A stretch of 18,275 bases of DNA from CAXGUU01 sp964012875 (GTDB lineage Bacteria > Pseudomonadota > Gammaproteobacteria > Ga0077536): contig CAXGUU010000030.1 of assembly GCA_964012875.1 (NCBI GenBank), forward strand, positions 1-18,275, written 5' to 3'. The position numbers and the translations under genes are program-made. Under the pieces are notes generated by a model that saw nothing but the letters and a program-made list of their open reading frames with translations, was not told the origin of the DNA and did not search any database. Positions 8,135 through 15,445 of the stretch are shown here, one piece after another (the stretch's first letter is position 1; every line of letters begins with the position of its first letter).

Positions 8135-8177
8135 AGGAACGTAAGCGGGGCGGATGACCCACCCCTGATCGGTTTGT

Positions 8178-8798
8178 ATGAGTTGCGAAGACGGCAATTC
8201 GGATCTGAACGATTCATCGCAGACACAGGCGTTGGTCGAGGCCCTTAATCGAGCCCTGCCGCAGACCCAGTGCCGGCAATGCAGCTATGCTGATTGTGGT
8301 TCGTATGCGGCAGCAATAGCGCAGTCGGGGGAATCGATTGATCGATGTCCGCCTGGTGGCGAAAGTACGCGAGCAACCCTGGCAGTACTGACTGGTGTGA
8401 AACCGGAGACACTCGTTCCACTTCATCCGCCCGTTCAACACCGAATCGCGGTGGTCGAAGAACCTGAGTGCATTGGATGCGTAAAGTGCATAAAGGCGTG
8501 TCCGGTGGGCGCGATCGTTGGTGCAGCGGGGCTGATGCACAACGTCGTGGCTGAATGGTGCACGGGTTGCGAGCTATGTATGCCCGTGTGTCCAACCGAT
8601 TGCATTGGAATGCGCGATGTCGACACTGCTGATGCCGTCAGTGCGGCTTATGCACTGAAGCGGTATCGACAGCGAAGTGCCCGCCTTGCGCAATCCGGTG
8701 ACGACGATGTCACGCGTGGCTATGTCGCCCTTGAGACCCTGACCCCCGATAATCTCGAGCGCGATATTGCTGCCGCACTCAAGCGTCGGCGCTCATAA
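8178..8798 (+). CDS. rnfB: RnfB-like ferredoxin without membrane anchor
   Basis: The 206-residue product matches the soluble part of RnfB/RsxB. An N-terminal 4Fe-4S domain has Cys32, Cys35, Cys40 and Cys57 (CRQCSYADC and DRCPPGG). Two ferredoxin-type clusters follow, at Cys98/101/104/108 (CIGCVKCIKACP) and Cys128/131/134/138 (CTGCELCMPVCP). RnfB normally starts with a membrane helix that docks it in the Rnf/Rsx electron-transfer complex. Here the N terminus is short and polar, so the protein should be soluble. No rnfA, C, D, G or E is present. It lies 43 bp after metG and 22 bp before nth. Its role is probably electron transfer to an unknown partner, or help to an Fe-S protein such as Nth; this is inference. 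Confidence 0.88.
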   Translation: MSCEDGNSDLNDSSQTQALVEALNRALPQTQCRQCSYADCGSYAAAIAQSGESIDRCPPGGESTRATLAVLTGVKPETLVPLHPPVQHRIAVVEEPECIGCVKCIKACPVGAIVGAAGLMHNVVAEWCTGCELCMPVCPTDCIGMRDVDTADAVSAAYALKRYRQRSARLAQSGDDDVTRGYVALETLTPDNLERDIAAALKRRRS

Positions 8799-8820
8799 GT
8801 TCGATAACGAAAACCAACCC

Positions 8821-9465
8821 ATGAACGCAGCGAAACGCACGGAAATTTTTGCTCGGCTGCGCGCGAACAATCCGCGTCCGACGACGGAGCTTGCTTACGC
8901 TTCTGAATTTCAACTCCTCGTCGCCGTTATCTTGTCCGCGCAAGCGACTGACAGCAGTGTAAACAAGGCAACCGAGGGCCTGTTCAAAGCGGCGCCCGAC
9001 GCCCGGCGCATGGTCGCGCTAGGTGAAAAGGGAATTCGCGAGCACATAAAGTCGATCGGTTTATTCAATACCAAAGCAAAAAATGTGTTGAAGACAGCAA
9101 AAACGCTCGTCGCCGATCACGAAGGTAAAGTTCCCCGGCAGCGGGAGCACCTTGAGTCGCTACCGGGTGTTGGTCGCAAAACCGCGAACGTCGTTATGAA
9201 TACGGCTTTTGGCGAGCCCACCATTGCGGTCGATACACATATATTCAGGGTGTCCAACCGCACGCGGATTGCGCCGGGGAAAACCCCATTGGCGGTGGAA
9301 AAGGGGCTTCTGAAGCACGTTCCTGCAGAATACAAGCGTGATGCCCATCATTGGCTGATCCTGCATGGACGCTATATCTGTACCGCACGAAATCCAAAAT
9401 GCGGGGAGTGTCTGGTGTACGATCTGTGTGAATGGCGCAAGAAGAGCAGTACCGAAGAGCAATGA
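8821..9465 (+). CDS. nth: Endonuclease III
   Basis: A bifunctional DNA glycosylase/AP lyase that removes oxidised pyrimidines in base-excision repair. From the ATG at 8821 it has 214 residues. The helix-hairpin-helix motif LPGVGRKTA carries the catalytic Lys120, and VDTHIFR carries Asp138. The C-terminal [4Fe-4S] loop has Cys187, Cys194, Cys197 and Cys203 in the C-x6-C-x2-C-x5-C pattern; these are the same positions as in E. coli Nth. An upstream in-frame ATG at 8767 lies inside rnfB and is not expected to be used. In E. coli, nth ends the rsx operon; here only rnfB is left beside it. Confidence 0.97.
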   Translation: MNAAKRTEIFARLRANNPRPTTELAYASEFQLLVAVILSAQATDSSVNKATEGLFKAAPDARRMVALGEKGIREHIKSIGLFNTKAKNVLKTAKTLVADHEGKVPRQREHLESLPGVGRKTANVVMNTAFGEPTIAVDTHIFRVSNRTRIAPGKTPLAVEKGLLKHVPAEYKRDAHHWLILHGRYICTARNPKCGECLVYDLCEWRKKSSTEEQ

Positions 9466-9523
9466 CAGGGACCATCCACAGCCATTCGGGTGATCGGGCT
9501 CCCGGCAGGCCGGACAGGTAACA

Positions 9524-9946
9524 GTGTTCGCCACTAGCACGGATGAATCGCGAGGCTTCTTTGTCGCCGTGTGGCAAAAGATGCAGGGCAGCGTCGCGAT
9601 GGAGCCGCTTGAGACGCTGGTAGCGGAAATCATCGGTGCTCATCCGGAGTACCACCGCCTGCTCGACAATCCTGACCAGGCAATGAATGCTGGTGGCGAC
9701 GGCAAACCGAATCCTTTTCTGCATATGGGGTTGCACATCGCCTTGATCGAGCAGCTCCAGACTGACCGCCCTCGTGGCGTGCGCCAAGCGTACCAAGAGT
9801 TAATGGGCTCGGTCGGTGGGGACAATCACGAAGTTGAACATCGCATGATGGAGTGCCTGGCTGAAACTTTATGGGCATCTAGCCGGAGTGGCGGGGCGCC
9901 TGACGATGTTGCCTATCTGACAGCTTTGCGGAGCCTAAGCGAATAG
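9524..9946 (+). CDS. DUF1841 family protein
   Basis: A 140-residue soluble protein of the DUF1841 family, whose function is unknown to me. Recognisable family motifs are the FFVAVWQK start, PLETLVAEIIGAHPEYH (about 28-44), NPFLHMGLH (63-71), the EQLQTDRP stretch (76-83) and HRMMECLAETLW near 106-117. Several histidines and acidic residues are conserved, which might suggest a metal site, but that is speculation. The start is GTG 9524, just after an AGGT-containing stretch. It sits 58 bp after nth and only 18 bp before the phosphatase gene, so cotranscription in both directions is likely. Confidence 0.85.
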   Translation: MFATSTDESRGFFVAVWQKMQGSVAMEPLETLVAEIIGAHPEYHRLLDNPDQAMNAGGDGKPNPFLHMGLHIALIEQLQTDRPRGVRQAYQELMGSVGGDNHEVEHRMMECLAETLWASSRSGGAPDDVAYLTALRSLSE

Positions 9947-9964
9947 CATCGTTCTCGAAAATAG

Positions 9965-11224
9965 ATGAGTTCAGATCCGACATCACCACTCGTCCCGGGC
10001 GAACCTGATCAAGCCGCCGTGTTCCTCGCCAAGCTGACGCACGACTTCGCCAGCTCGCTCCATATTGATGAAACCTTGAGACACGCGATCGACCGCTTCA
10101 TGGTCTACCTCAATGCCGAAGCAGCTTCGATCTTTTTGCTCGAAAAAGACGAATCCGCCCTGGTCTGCCGCGAATGTGTGGGTCCTGTCGACATAAAGGG
10201 GCTTCGGCTTGATCCTGAGCAGGGGATCGTGGGGCAGACTGTTTCACACAACGAACCGAAAATTGTTTTGGACGTTTCGAAGAATCCCAGTTTCGCTGCC
10301 GGTGTCGATGAGGGGACCGGCTTTGTAACCCGTTCCATTTTATGTGCGCCGTTGTCGGTCCGCGGCGAATGCCTCGGCGCGCTCGAACTTCTGAATAAGC
10401 GGACTGACGATGGGTTGTTCGATTTGACCGATATGCAGCTCGCAACGACCGTCGCGTCTGCGGCGGCACTCGCGATTCACAATGCTCGGATGGCGCTGGA
10501 ACTGGTCGAACAAGAGCGGGTGCGCAAGGAACTTGAGCTGGCCCGGCAGATCCAGGAATCCTTGCTACCCAATCCGATCGACAGTCATTTCCCGGTTCGT
10601 GGATTGAATATTCCGGCGCTCGAAGTATCCGGGGATTTCTTCGATTTTCTGGAACTGGAAGACGGTCGCATTTATTTTTCTTTGGCCGACGTATCGGGCA
10701 AAGGCATGAATGCTGCGCTGTTGATGGCAAAAACGACCAGTGTCCTCCGATGCCTCGCCAAAACGACCGCTGACGCGGGTAGCCTGTTGGCGGCGGCCAA
10801 CAGGGAAATCTGCGAAACGGCCAGCATGGGGATGTTCGTCACTATCGTGGCTGGTTACATCGATCGAGACCGCAAGCAAGTTGATTTGTCGAACGGCGGC
10901 CACCAACCGCCGATCGTACGGCGCCGGAATGGTCGCTATGAAGAGATCGCCGCGGAATCGCCGCCGCTCGGCGTCTTGCCCGGCGTCGAGTATCCATCGG
11001 TAGAATTCGTTCTGGACGGCACAATGTATCTCTATACCGATGGATTGAGCGAAAGTGTCAACAGTGCCGGGAAGGAACTTGGCGCTGTCGGATTGCAACA
11101 GATGATAGAATTGTCGGCCAGACTTGAGCCGAATGATCGGCTGGCAAGGATCGTTGATACCTGGCGGGAGGCCGGATACAAAACGCATGACGACATCACG
11201 TTCATGCTGGTTGATTTTACGTGA
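9965..11224 (+). CDS. GAF-PP2C (RsbU/SpoIIE-type) protein phosphatase
   Basis: A 419-residue signalling phosphatase. Residues about 20-175 form a GAF sensor domain (AASIFLLEKDE, GIVGQTV, SILCAPLSV, GALELLNK), whose ligand is unknown. Residues 176-200 form a charged helical linker (ELARQIQESLLP, typical of RsbU-like enzymes). Residues about 215-419 are the SpoIIE/PP2C phosphatase, with metal-binding aspartates in SGDFFD (224, 227), LADVSGKG (242), YTDGLSE (359) and THDDITFMLVDF (409-410). All key residues are present, so it should be active. Such enzymes dephosphorylate STAS anti-anti-sigma proteins; a STAS gene lies two genes downstream. No transmembrane segment is seen, so it is probably cytosolic. 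Confidence 0.93.
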   Translation: MSSDPTSPLVPGEPDQAAVFLAKLTHDFASSLHIDETLRHAIDRFMVYLNAEAASIFLLEKDESALVCRECVGPVDIKGLRLDPEQGIVGQTVSHNEPKIVLDVSKNPSFAAGVDEGTGFVTRSILCAPLSVRGECLGALELLNKRTDDGLFDLTDMQLATTVASAAALAIHNARMALELVEQERVRKELELARQIQESLLPNPIDSHFPVRGLNIPALEVSGDFFDFLELEDGRIYFSLADVSGKGMNAALLMAKTTSVLRCLAKTTADAGSLLAAANREICETASMGMFVTIVAGYIDRDRKQVDLSNGGHQPPIVRRRNGRYEEIAAESPPLGVLPGVEYPSVEFVLDGTMYLYTDGLSESVNSAGKELGAVGLQQMIELSARLEPNDRLARIVDTWREAGYKTHDDITFMLVDFT

Positions 11225-11267
11225 TCAGTCAGCCCGTACTGAATCCCGGATTCCCTGCGGTTAGTGC

Positions 11268-11702
11268 GTGCGGCTTGAGAACTCACGCGTGAGCAACCGA
11301 CTGCTCGAACTCAGATTTTCGGCCGATCCGAAGCGCCTCAAGATGGTGCGCGACAACGTGCAACAGGCAGCTAAACAACTGTCGTGCGCAAAGAAGCTGA
11401 AGTCGGACCTCATTATTGCGGTGAACGAAGCGTGTATGAACATCATGGAACACGCTTACAAGGGCGATCGTTCTGGTGAAATCATCCTTGAGATCAATAA
11501 TAATGGTGACGAGGTTGAGGTCGTGCTGACGGATTTCGCGGAGCTCGTCGACCTTGAAGAAATAAGACCACGCGACCTCGACGATATTCAGCCTGGTGGA
11601 TTGGGGACATTTTTCATCCAGGAGATCATGGATGATTGCGCTTATGCTCACCGGGAAGATGCGCGCGGAAATGTGTTGAGAATGAGAAAGCGCTTAACTT
11701 AG
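11268..11702 (+). CDS. RsbW/SpoIIAB-type serine kinase (HATPase_c_2)
   Basis: A 144-residue GHKL-fold protein of the anti-sigma-factor kinase family. The N-box VNEACMNIMEHAY holds the catalytic Glu54 and the Mg-binding Asn58. The C-terminal G-box QPGGLGTFFIQEIMDD (108-123) closes the ATP lid. The G1 region reads LTDFAELVD, so the usual DxGxG glycines are missing; as I recall, a subfamily of stand-alone Gram-negative RsbW-like proteins is like this. The start may be GTG 11268 or GTG 11289 (MSNRLLELRF); neither has a strong ribosome binding site. Set between a PP2C phosphatase and a STAS gene, it most likely phosphorylates that STAS protein. No sigma factor gene is near. Confidence 0.9.
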   Translation: MRLENSRVSNRLLELRFSADPKRLKMVRDNVQQAAKQLSCAKKLKSDLIIAVNEACMNIMEHAYKGDRSGEIILEINNNGDEVEVVLTDFAELVDLEEIRPRDLDDIQPGGLGTFFIQEIMDDCAYAHREDARGNVLRMRKRLT

Positions 11703-11772
11703 CGTCATCCCGGCAGGGATACGCGGTCAATTGGATTTACGTTTACCCAACAAGTGAGTAAGGATTGACGTA

Positions 11773-12105
11773 ATGGCCTACGAGGTTAAATCGGACAGCG
11801 GCTACGATATCGTCCTGCTGAAAGGCGATGTGGACCTGTCGTCTTCACCTGAGGCCCGCAAGGCAATCCTTGCCTGTCTGAGCGACGGTCACAATACGCT
11901 AGTCGATTTGAGCGACGTAAGCTACATCGACAGCTCAGGCGTGGCGAGCCTCGTAGAAGGCTTTCAAACCGCAAAGAAGAGTGACCTCAAGTTCGGTTTG
12001 GTGGGCGTGAGCGAAGCCGCCATGAGTGTTTTGGAATTAGCGCGTCTGGATAAGGTCTTTCCGATTCATGCGGACCTGTCGGCCCGCCTGGAAGCGGATG
12101 GCTGA
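11773..12105 (+). CDS. STAS-domain protein, MlaB-like / anti-sigma antagonist
   Basis: A 110-residue single STAS domain. The phospho-acceptor loop YIDSSGVASL places Ser55 where SpoIIAA has the serine phosphorylated by SpoIIAB. GDVDLSSS is the preceding conserved turn. AGGA lies 8 nt before the ATG. The reading frame ends 8 bp inside mlaE (overlap 12098-12105), which implies translational coupling. In E. coli, MlaB is the STAS subunit that binds MlaF and is needed for transporter stability and activity. The protein therefore sits at a junction: it looks like a partner-switch substrate and also occupies the mlaB position. I infer it serves both roles; a pure anti-anti-sigma role remains possible. 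Confidence 0.9.
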   Translation: MAYEVKSDSGYDIVLLKGDVDLSSSPEARKAILACLSDGHNTLVDLSDVSYIDSSGVASLVEGFQTAKKSDLKFGLVGVSEAAMSVLELARLDKVFPIHADLSARLEADG

Positions 12106-12910
12106 TTCTGCCGGGCGCGTTATCGCTAACTCGCTGGAGCGACTCGGAAAAGCTGTAGTTACGCAGCTCGAAGAGTTTGGCTATTTCCTTGGGCTGACGA
12201 TCGAAAGCCTGTATTGGCTGCTGCTGGGCAGATTCCGTCGCCAACCGGTACGATTACCGGCCACGGCACAGCAGATGGTCGAAATCGGCATCGCGGGTTT
12301 GCCGATCGTCTTCGTGCTTTCATTTGCAATCGGCGTCATGCTGGCCATTCAGGGCATTCATACCTTGAAACAATTCGGCGCGGAAACGCAGGTGGTTCTC
12401 GGGATTGCGCTGTCAGTCACTCGTGAGTTTGGACCGCTGATCACCGGCATCCTAGTGGCCGGGCGGTCAGGATCAGCGCTTGCCGCACGCATCGGCACGA
12501 TGAACGTAAATCAGGAGATCGATGCTCTGCGGGTCATGGGCATTAATCCTGTGCGCTACCTCGTCTCGCCTGTTTTGCTCGCAATGCTGATTATGCTTCC
12601 ACTCGTGACCTTGTTCTCTGATCTGGCTGCGCTGCTCGGCGGCGCCATATTCTGTAATCTGGAGCTCGGTCTGAGCTATGCGGCCTATTGGGATCAAAGC
12701 ACTTCTTTCCTCAAGGTCGATGATGTGCTGCAAGGTCTTGGCAAGAGTCTCGTTTTCGCGCTCATCATTTCGCTCGTCGGCGTCGCCAACGGCTTTATGG
12801 TGACTGGTGGGGCGGAAGGAGTAGGTCGCTACACTACGCGGGCGGTTGTTCTTTCAATATCGTACATCGTCATTGCCGACATGATGTTCACCTATTTCTT
12901 GAACCGATGA
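12098..12910 (+). CDS. mlaE: MlaE-type lipid ABC transporter permease
   Basis: The inner-membrane permease of an MCE-type phospholipid transporter; 270 residues from ATG 12098, with GGAAG just upstream. An amphipathic N-terminal helix (about 10-45) is followed by hydrophobic segments near 63-85, 112-122, 155-186, 218-235 and 249-268. The coupling motif EIDALRVMG (140-148) that contacts the ATPase and the REFGPLITGILVAGRSG stretch (109-125) are diagnostic of the family. The GTG at 12119 or in-frame GTG at 12068 are less likely starts. It overlaps the STAS gene by 8 bp and mlaF by 4 bp (ATGA), so it is tightly coupled to both. Confidence 0.96.
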   Translation: MADSAGRVIANSLERLGKAVVTQLEEFGYFLGLTIESLYWLLLGRFRRQPVRLPATAQQMVEIGIAGLPIVFVLSFAIGVMLAIQGIHTLKQFGAETQVVLGIALSVTREFGPLITGILVAGRSGSALAARIGTMNVNQEIDALRVMGINPVRYLVSPVLLAMLIMLPLVTLFSDLAALLGGAIFCNLELGLSYAAYWDQSTSFLKVDDVLQGLGKSLVFALIISLVGVANGFMVTGGAEGVGRYTTRAVVLSISYIVIADMMFTYFLNR

Positions 12911-13713
12911 GTGCGGAACCTGCCATCGAAGTTTCGCAGTTGGTGACCCATTACGGTCCCCGTCTGATACTTGACCAGGTTGATTTTCAGGTCGATTACG
13001 GCGATGTGATGGTGATCATGGGCGGTAGCGGATCCGGCAAGAGCACCTTGTTGCGCCATCTGCTTGGGCTGCACACGCCAACCAGCGGGTCGATCAAACT
13101 CCTCGGCAAGGACATCACAACCTCCAGCCCGGAGGAAATGCTCGATCTCAGGACAAATATGGGCGTCTCATTTCAGGGCGGTGCACTGCTGAGCTCAATG
13201 ACTATTGCAGAAAACGTGATGCTGCCGTTGCGCGAGCACGCAAACCTCGATGAACAGACTATGAACATCATGGCGCAGATGAAACTCGAAGTCGTCAATC
13301 TGGGAGGCTTTGGCGATCTGAAACCGTCACAGTTGTCTGGCGGTATGATCAAGCGCGCGGCACTCGCCCGGGCCATCGTCATGGATCCGAAATTGTTGTT
13401 TTTCGACGAGCCCTCTGCAGGCCTGGATCCCGTGGTAGCGGCCGAGCTTGATGATCTCATTATCAAGTTGCGGGATACCATGCACATGACGATCGCCGTA
13501 GTGACGCACGAATTGGATAGTGCTTTTAAGATCGCGGATCGCATCACGATCCTGGATCATGGCAAAATTCTGCTCACCGGCACGGTAGACCAAGTTCGTG
13601 GATCTGATAACGATCGAATTCAGGATTTGCTGAACCGGCGGCCACGTGAAGATGACATCGATGCGGATGAATACCTGCGGCGTTTGACGGGAACTTCAGC
13701 GGCGACTGTGTAA
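12907..13713 (+). CDS. mlaF: MlaF-type ABC transporter ATPase
   Basis: The ATP-hydrolysing subunit of the MlaFE core on the cytoplasmic face; 268 residues. Visible are Walker A GGSGSGKST (39-47), the Q loop at Gln90 (SFQGGALL), the signature LSGGM (143-147), and Walker B LLFFDEP with catalytic Glu168. The D loop SAGLDP and the switch His201 in VTHEL follow. The C-terminal tail beyond about residue 245 (RRPREDDIDADEYLRRL) is the region where E. coli MlaF contacts its partner subunits and MlaB. It starts inside the mlaE stop (ATGA) and ends 15 bp before the MCE gene. Confidence 0.97.
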   Translation: MSAEPAIEVSQLVTHYGPRLILDQVDFQVDYGDVMVIMGGSGSGKSTLLRHLLGLHTPTSGSIKLLGKDITTSSPEEMLDLRTNMGVSFQGGALLSSMTIAENVMLPLREHANLDEQTMNIMAQMKLEVVNLGGFGDLKPSQLSGGMIKRAALARAIVMDPKLLFFDEPSAGLDPVVAAELDDLIIKLRDTMHMTIAVVTHELDSAFKIADRITILDHGKILLTGTVDQVRGSDNDRIQDLLNRRPREDDIDADEYLRRLTGTSAATV

Positions 13714-13728
13714 ATTGAGAACTGAACG

Positions 13729-14742
13729 ATGAAACGCGACAACATCAACTACAGCCTAGTTGGCGCTTTCGTTGTTGCCATGGGTATTGCTTTCATTCTT
13801 TTTGTGTATGCCGTTACAGGGCGGACCGGCCCCAGCGACAGCTATTTCGTGGTTTACCAGAACGTATCGGGGTTGAAGTTTGGTTCCGGCGTGTTTTACG
13901 AGGGGTACCACGTCGGACAGGTCGAGAGTATTGCCCCTGAGAGTTCCGCCGGGGGCATGCAGTATCGCCTCGAACTTTCGGTCGCCTCGGGTTGGAAAAT
14001 TCCGCGTGACAGTATCGCAAAGGTGCAGTCGTCGGGCTTGATTTCCGCCGTCAGTATTCACATCCGGGAAGGTGATGCCGGTGAATTTCTGGCGCCGGGG
14101 GATTTAATCGACGGTCAGGGACAGACCGATATATTTTCAGTGCTGAATCAGGCGGCCGGCGATTTGCGTAATCTGTCGCAGGAAGGATTGTTACCGGTTC
14201 TGAAAAACTTAAATGAACGGGTCAGTGAATTGTCTGAAGAGATTATGCGTTTCCGACGCGAGGATCTTTCACCTTTCTTGCAGATGTTGCACACCAAGGT
14301 AGAAGACGAACTCGTGCCTGAGACCACTGAGCTACTGAACAATCTTGATAACACCGTCGACTCGATGAACGCCATGTTGTCGCCGGAAAATCAGCACAAG
14401 GTCGGATCAATCCTGTTGCACGTAGACGACGCGGTTGTGAACCTGGACCAATTGGTTTCGCGGATAGAGGCGACCAGACAGCAGATGAACGGGGTGTTGG
14501 AATCGGTCGGTACACTGGTGTCGGAGAATCAGGATTCGCTGGGGCAGACGGTCGTCAGCGCCCAGGATTCAGTCGCTGAGCTGGAGGTCGCACTGAGGAC
14601 AGTGAATCAGCATCTCGGTAATATCATGCTGAACGTGGAGAGCACCAGTCGCCACATGAATGAATTCGCGCGTTCGGTTCGAGACAACCCGTCACGTCTG
14701 ATTCGCAACTCGGCGGCTAGCGAGCCTGGCGGCCAACGGTGA
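13729..14742 (+). CDS. mlaD: MlaD-like MCE protein with long helical C-terminal region
   Basis: The substrate-binding MCE subunit, anchored in the inner membrane and facing the periplasm. Residues 8-30 form one transmembrane helix (YSLVGAFVVAMGIAFILFVYAV). About 38-117 is a single MCE domain (VSGLKFGSGVFYEGYHVGQV, IPRDSIAKVQSSGLI). Residues about 135-320 are predicted helical and heptad-like, ending in the common DNPSRLIR motif. At 337 residues it is much longer than E. coli MlaD (about 183), so a hexamer could form a tube or needle like PqiB or mycobacterial Mce proteins. Its GTGA overlap with the lipoprotein gene shows coupling. No mlaC or mlaA is in the window. Confidence 0.94.
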   Translation: MKRDNINYSLVGAFVVAMGIAFILFVYAVTGRTGPSDSYFVVYQNVSGLKFGSGVFYEGYHVGQVESIAPESSAGGMQYRLELSVASGWKIPRDSIAKVQSSGLISAVSIHIREGDAGEFLAPGDLIDGQGQTDIFSVLNQAAGDLRNLSQEGLLPVLKNLNERVSELSEEIMRFRREDLSPFLQMLHTKVEDELVPETTELLNNLDNTVDSMNAMLSPENQHKVGSILLHVDDAVVNLDQLVSRIEATRQQMNGVLESVGTLVSENQDSLGQTVVSAQDSVAELEVALRTVNQHLGNIMLNVESTSRHMNEFARSVRDNPSRLIRNSAASEPGGQR

Positions 14743-15329
14743 GGCGCCGGGCTCTGTTCGCCGCAATGGCGCTTCTACTGACCGGTTGCGGGTCACTCAA
14801 AGCACCGCCAACTGACTCCTTTTATCGGCTAGATATCGCTTTCCCGGACCCTGCTGAAGGCGCAGCCTCGCATCCTCAGATCGTGTTTTTACCGACGTTT
14901 CAAGCAAGTGGGTTGCATGGCGAACGTGCACTGGTATTTGCGCACAAAGACGGTACAACTCTGGAACAATTCAACTACCATTTTTGGATTGAATCGCCGC
15001 GACAAATGTTACAAAGCGCACTGGCGCAATACCTGACCGTCGCACTAGGTGTTGAAACAGTGACTGAACCGGCGAGGTCCGCTACTCACATCGTCCAGGG
15101 CAGATTGATTCGTTTCGAACAAGCCCAGGATGGGACCAGTGGGCGAGCGACCGCCGAGATTGAGTTTAAGGTCTACGCTAAACGCAGCGAACCACCCCTG
15201 TCTACTGAACGCTACCGTGCAGATGTTGATATCGACGGTACACCAGCCGCCACAGCAAAAGGTCTCAGTGTGGCCCTAGCCTCAATTTACAGTCAGCTAA
15301 GTGACGATCTGAGCGGTATCTTTCAGTAG
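14739..15329 (+). CDS. ABC-type transport auxiliary lipoprotein (PqiC-like)
   Basis: A 196-residue lipoprotein. The signal peptide is MRRRALFAAMALLLTGC with lipobox LTGC; Cys17 would be acylated, and the residue after it is Gly, not Asp, so outer-membrane sorting is expected. The following DSFYRLDI stretch, ALVFAHKDGTTLEQFNYHFW and ESPRQMLQSALAQYL fit the ABC_trans_aux/PqiC family that occurs with MCE transporters. It starts with GTG inside the mlaD stop (4-bp overlap). It probably docks the MCE assembly to the outer membrane, replacing the MlaA/MlaC route; that role is inferred. Confidence 0.85.
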   Translation: MRRRALFAAMALLLTGCGSLKAPPTDSFYRLDIAFPDPAEGAASHPQIVFLPTFQASGLHGERALVFAHKDGTTLEQFNYHFWIESPRQMLQSALAQYLTVALGVETVTEPARSATHIVQGRLIRFEQAQDGTSGRATAEIEFKVYAKRSEPPLSTERYRADVDIDGTPAATAKGLSVALASIYSQLSDDLSGIFQ

Positions 15330-15436
15330 TTTACCGGGGGCGATCGGGTCGTACGCTCCAGAACGATCACGCCATCACCTAGAAGCGGTCACATTTAGAT
15401 CGTGCCACAATTCGATCCTGTCAGGTGTGGCGCAAT

Positions 15437-15443
15437 GGGGGGA
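15437..15443 (+). promoter_or_regulatory. Ribosome binding site that sets the cyclase start
   Basis: GGGGGGA lies 3 nt before ATG 15446. The alternative GTG 15425 has only a weak purine stretch upstream and would add seven residues. Confidence 0.45.
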
Positions 15444-15445
15444 CC

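Noticed and set aside
8767..8820. Longer nth start at ATG 8767
   Set aside because: It lies inside rnfB in another frame and would add 18 residues not found in Nth. The ATG at 8821 places the catalytic residues at the standard positions Lys120 and Asp138.
15404..15431. Inverted repeat GCCACA/TGTGGC upstream of the cyclase
   Set aside because: The arms are only 6 bp with a 16-nt loop and no T tract. This is within chance expectation.
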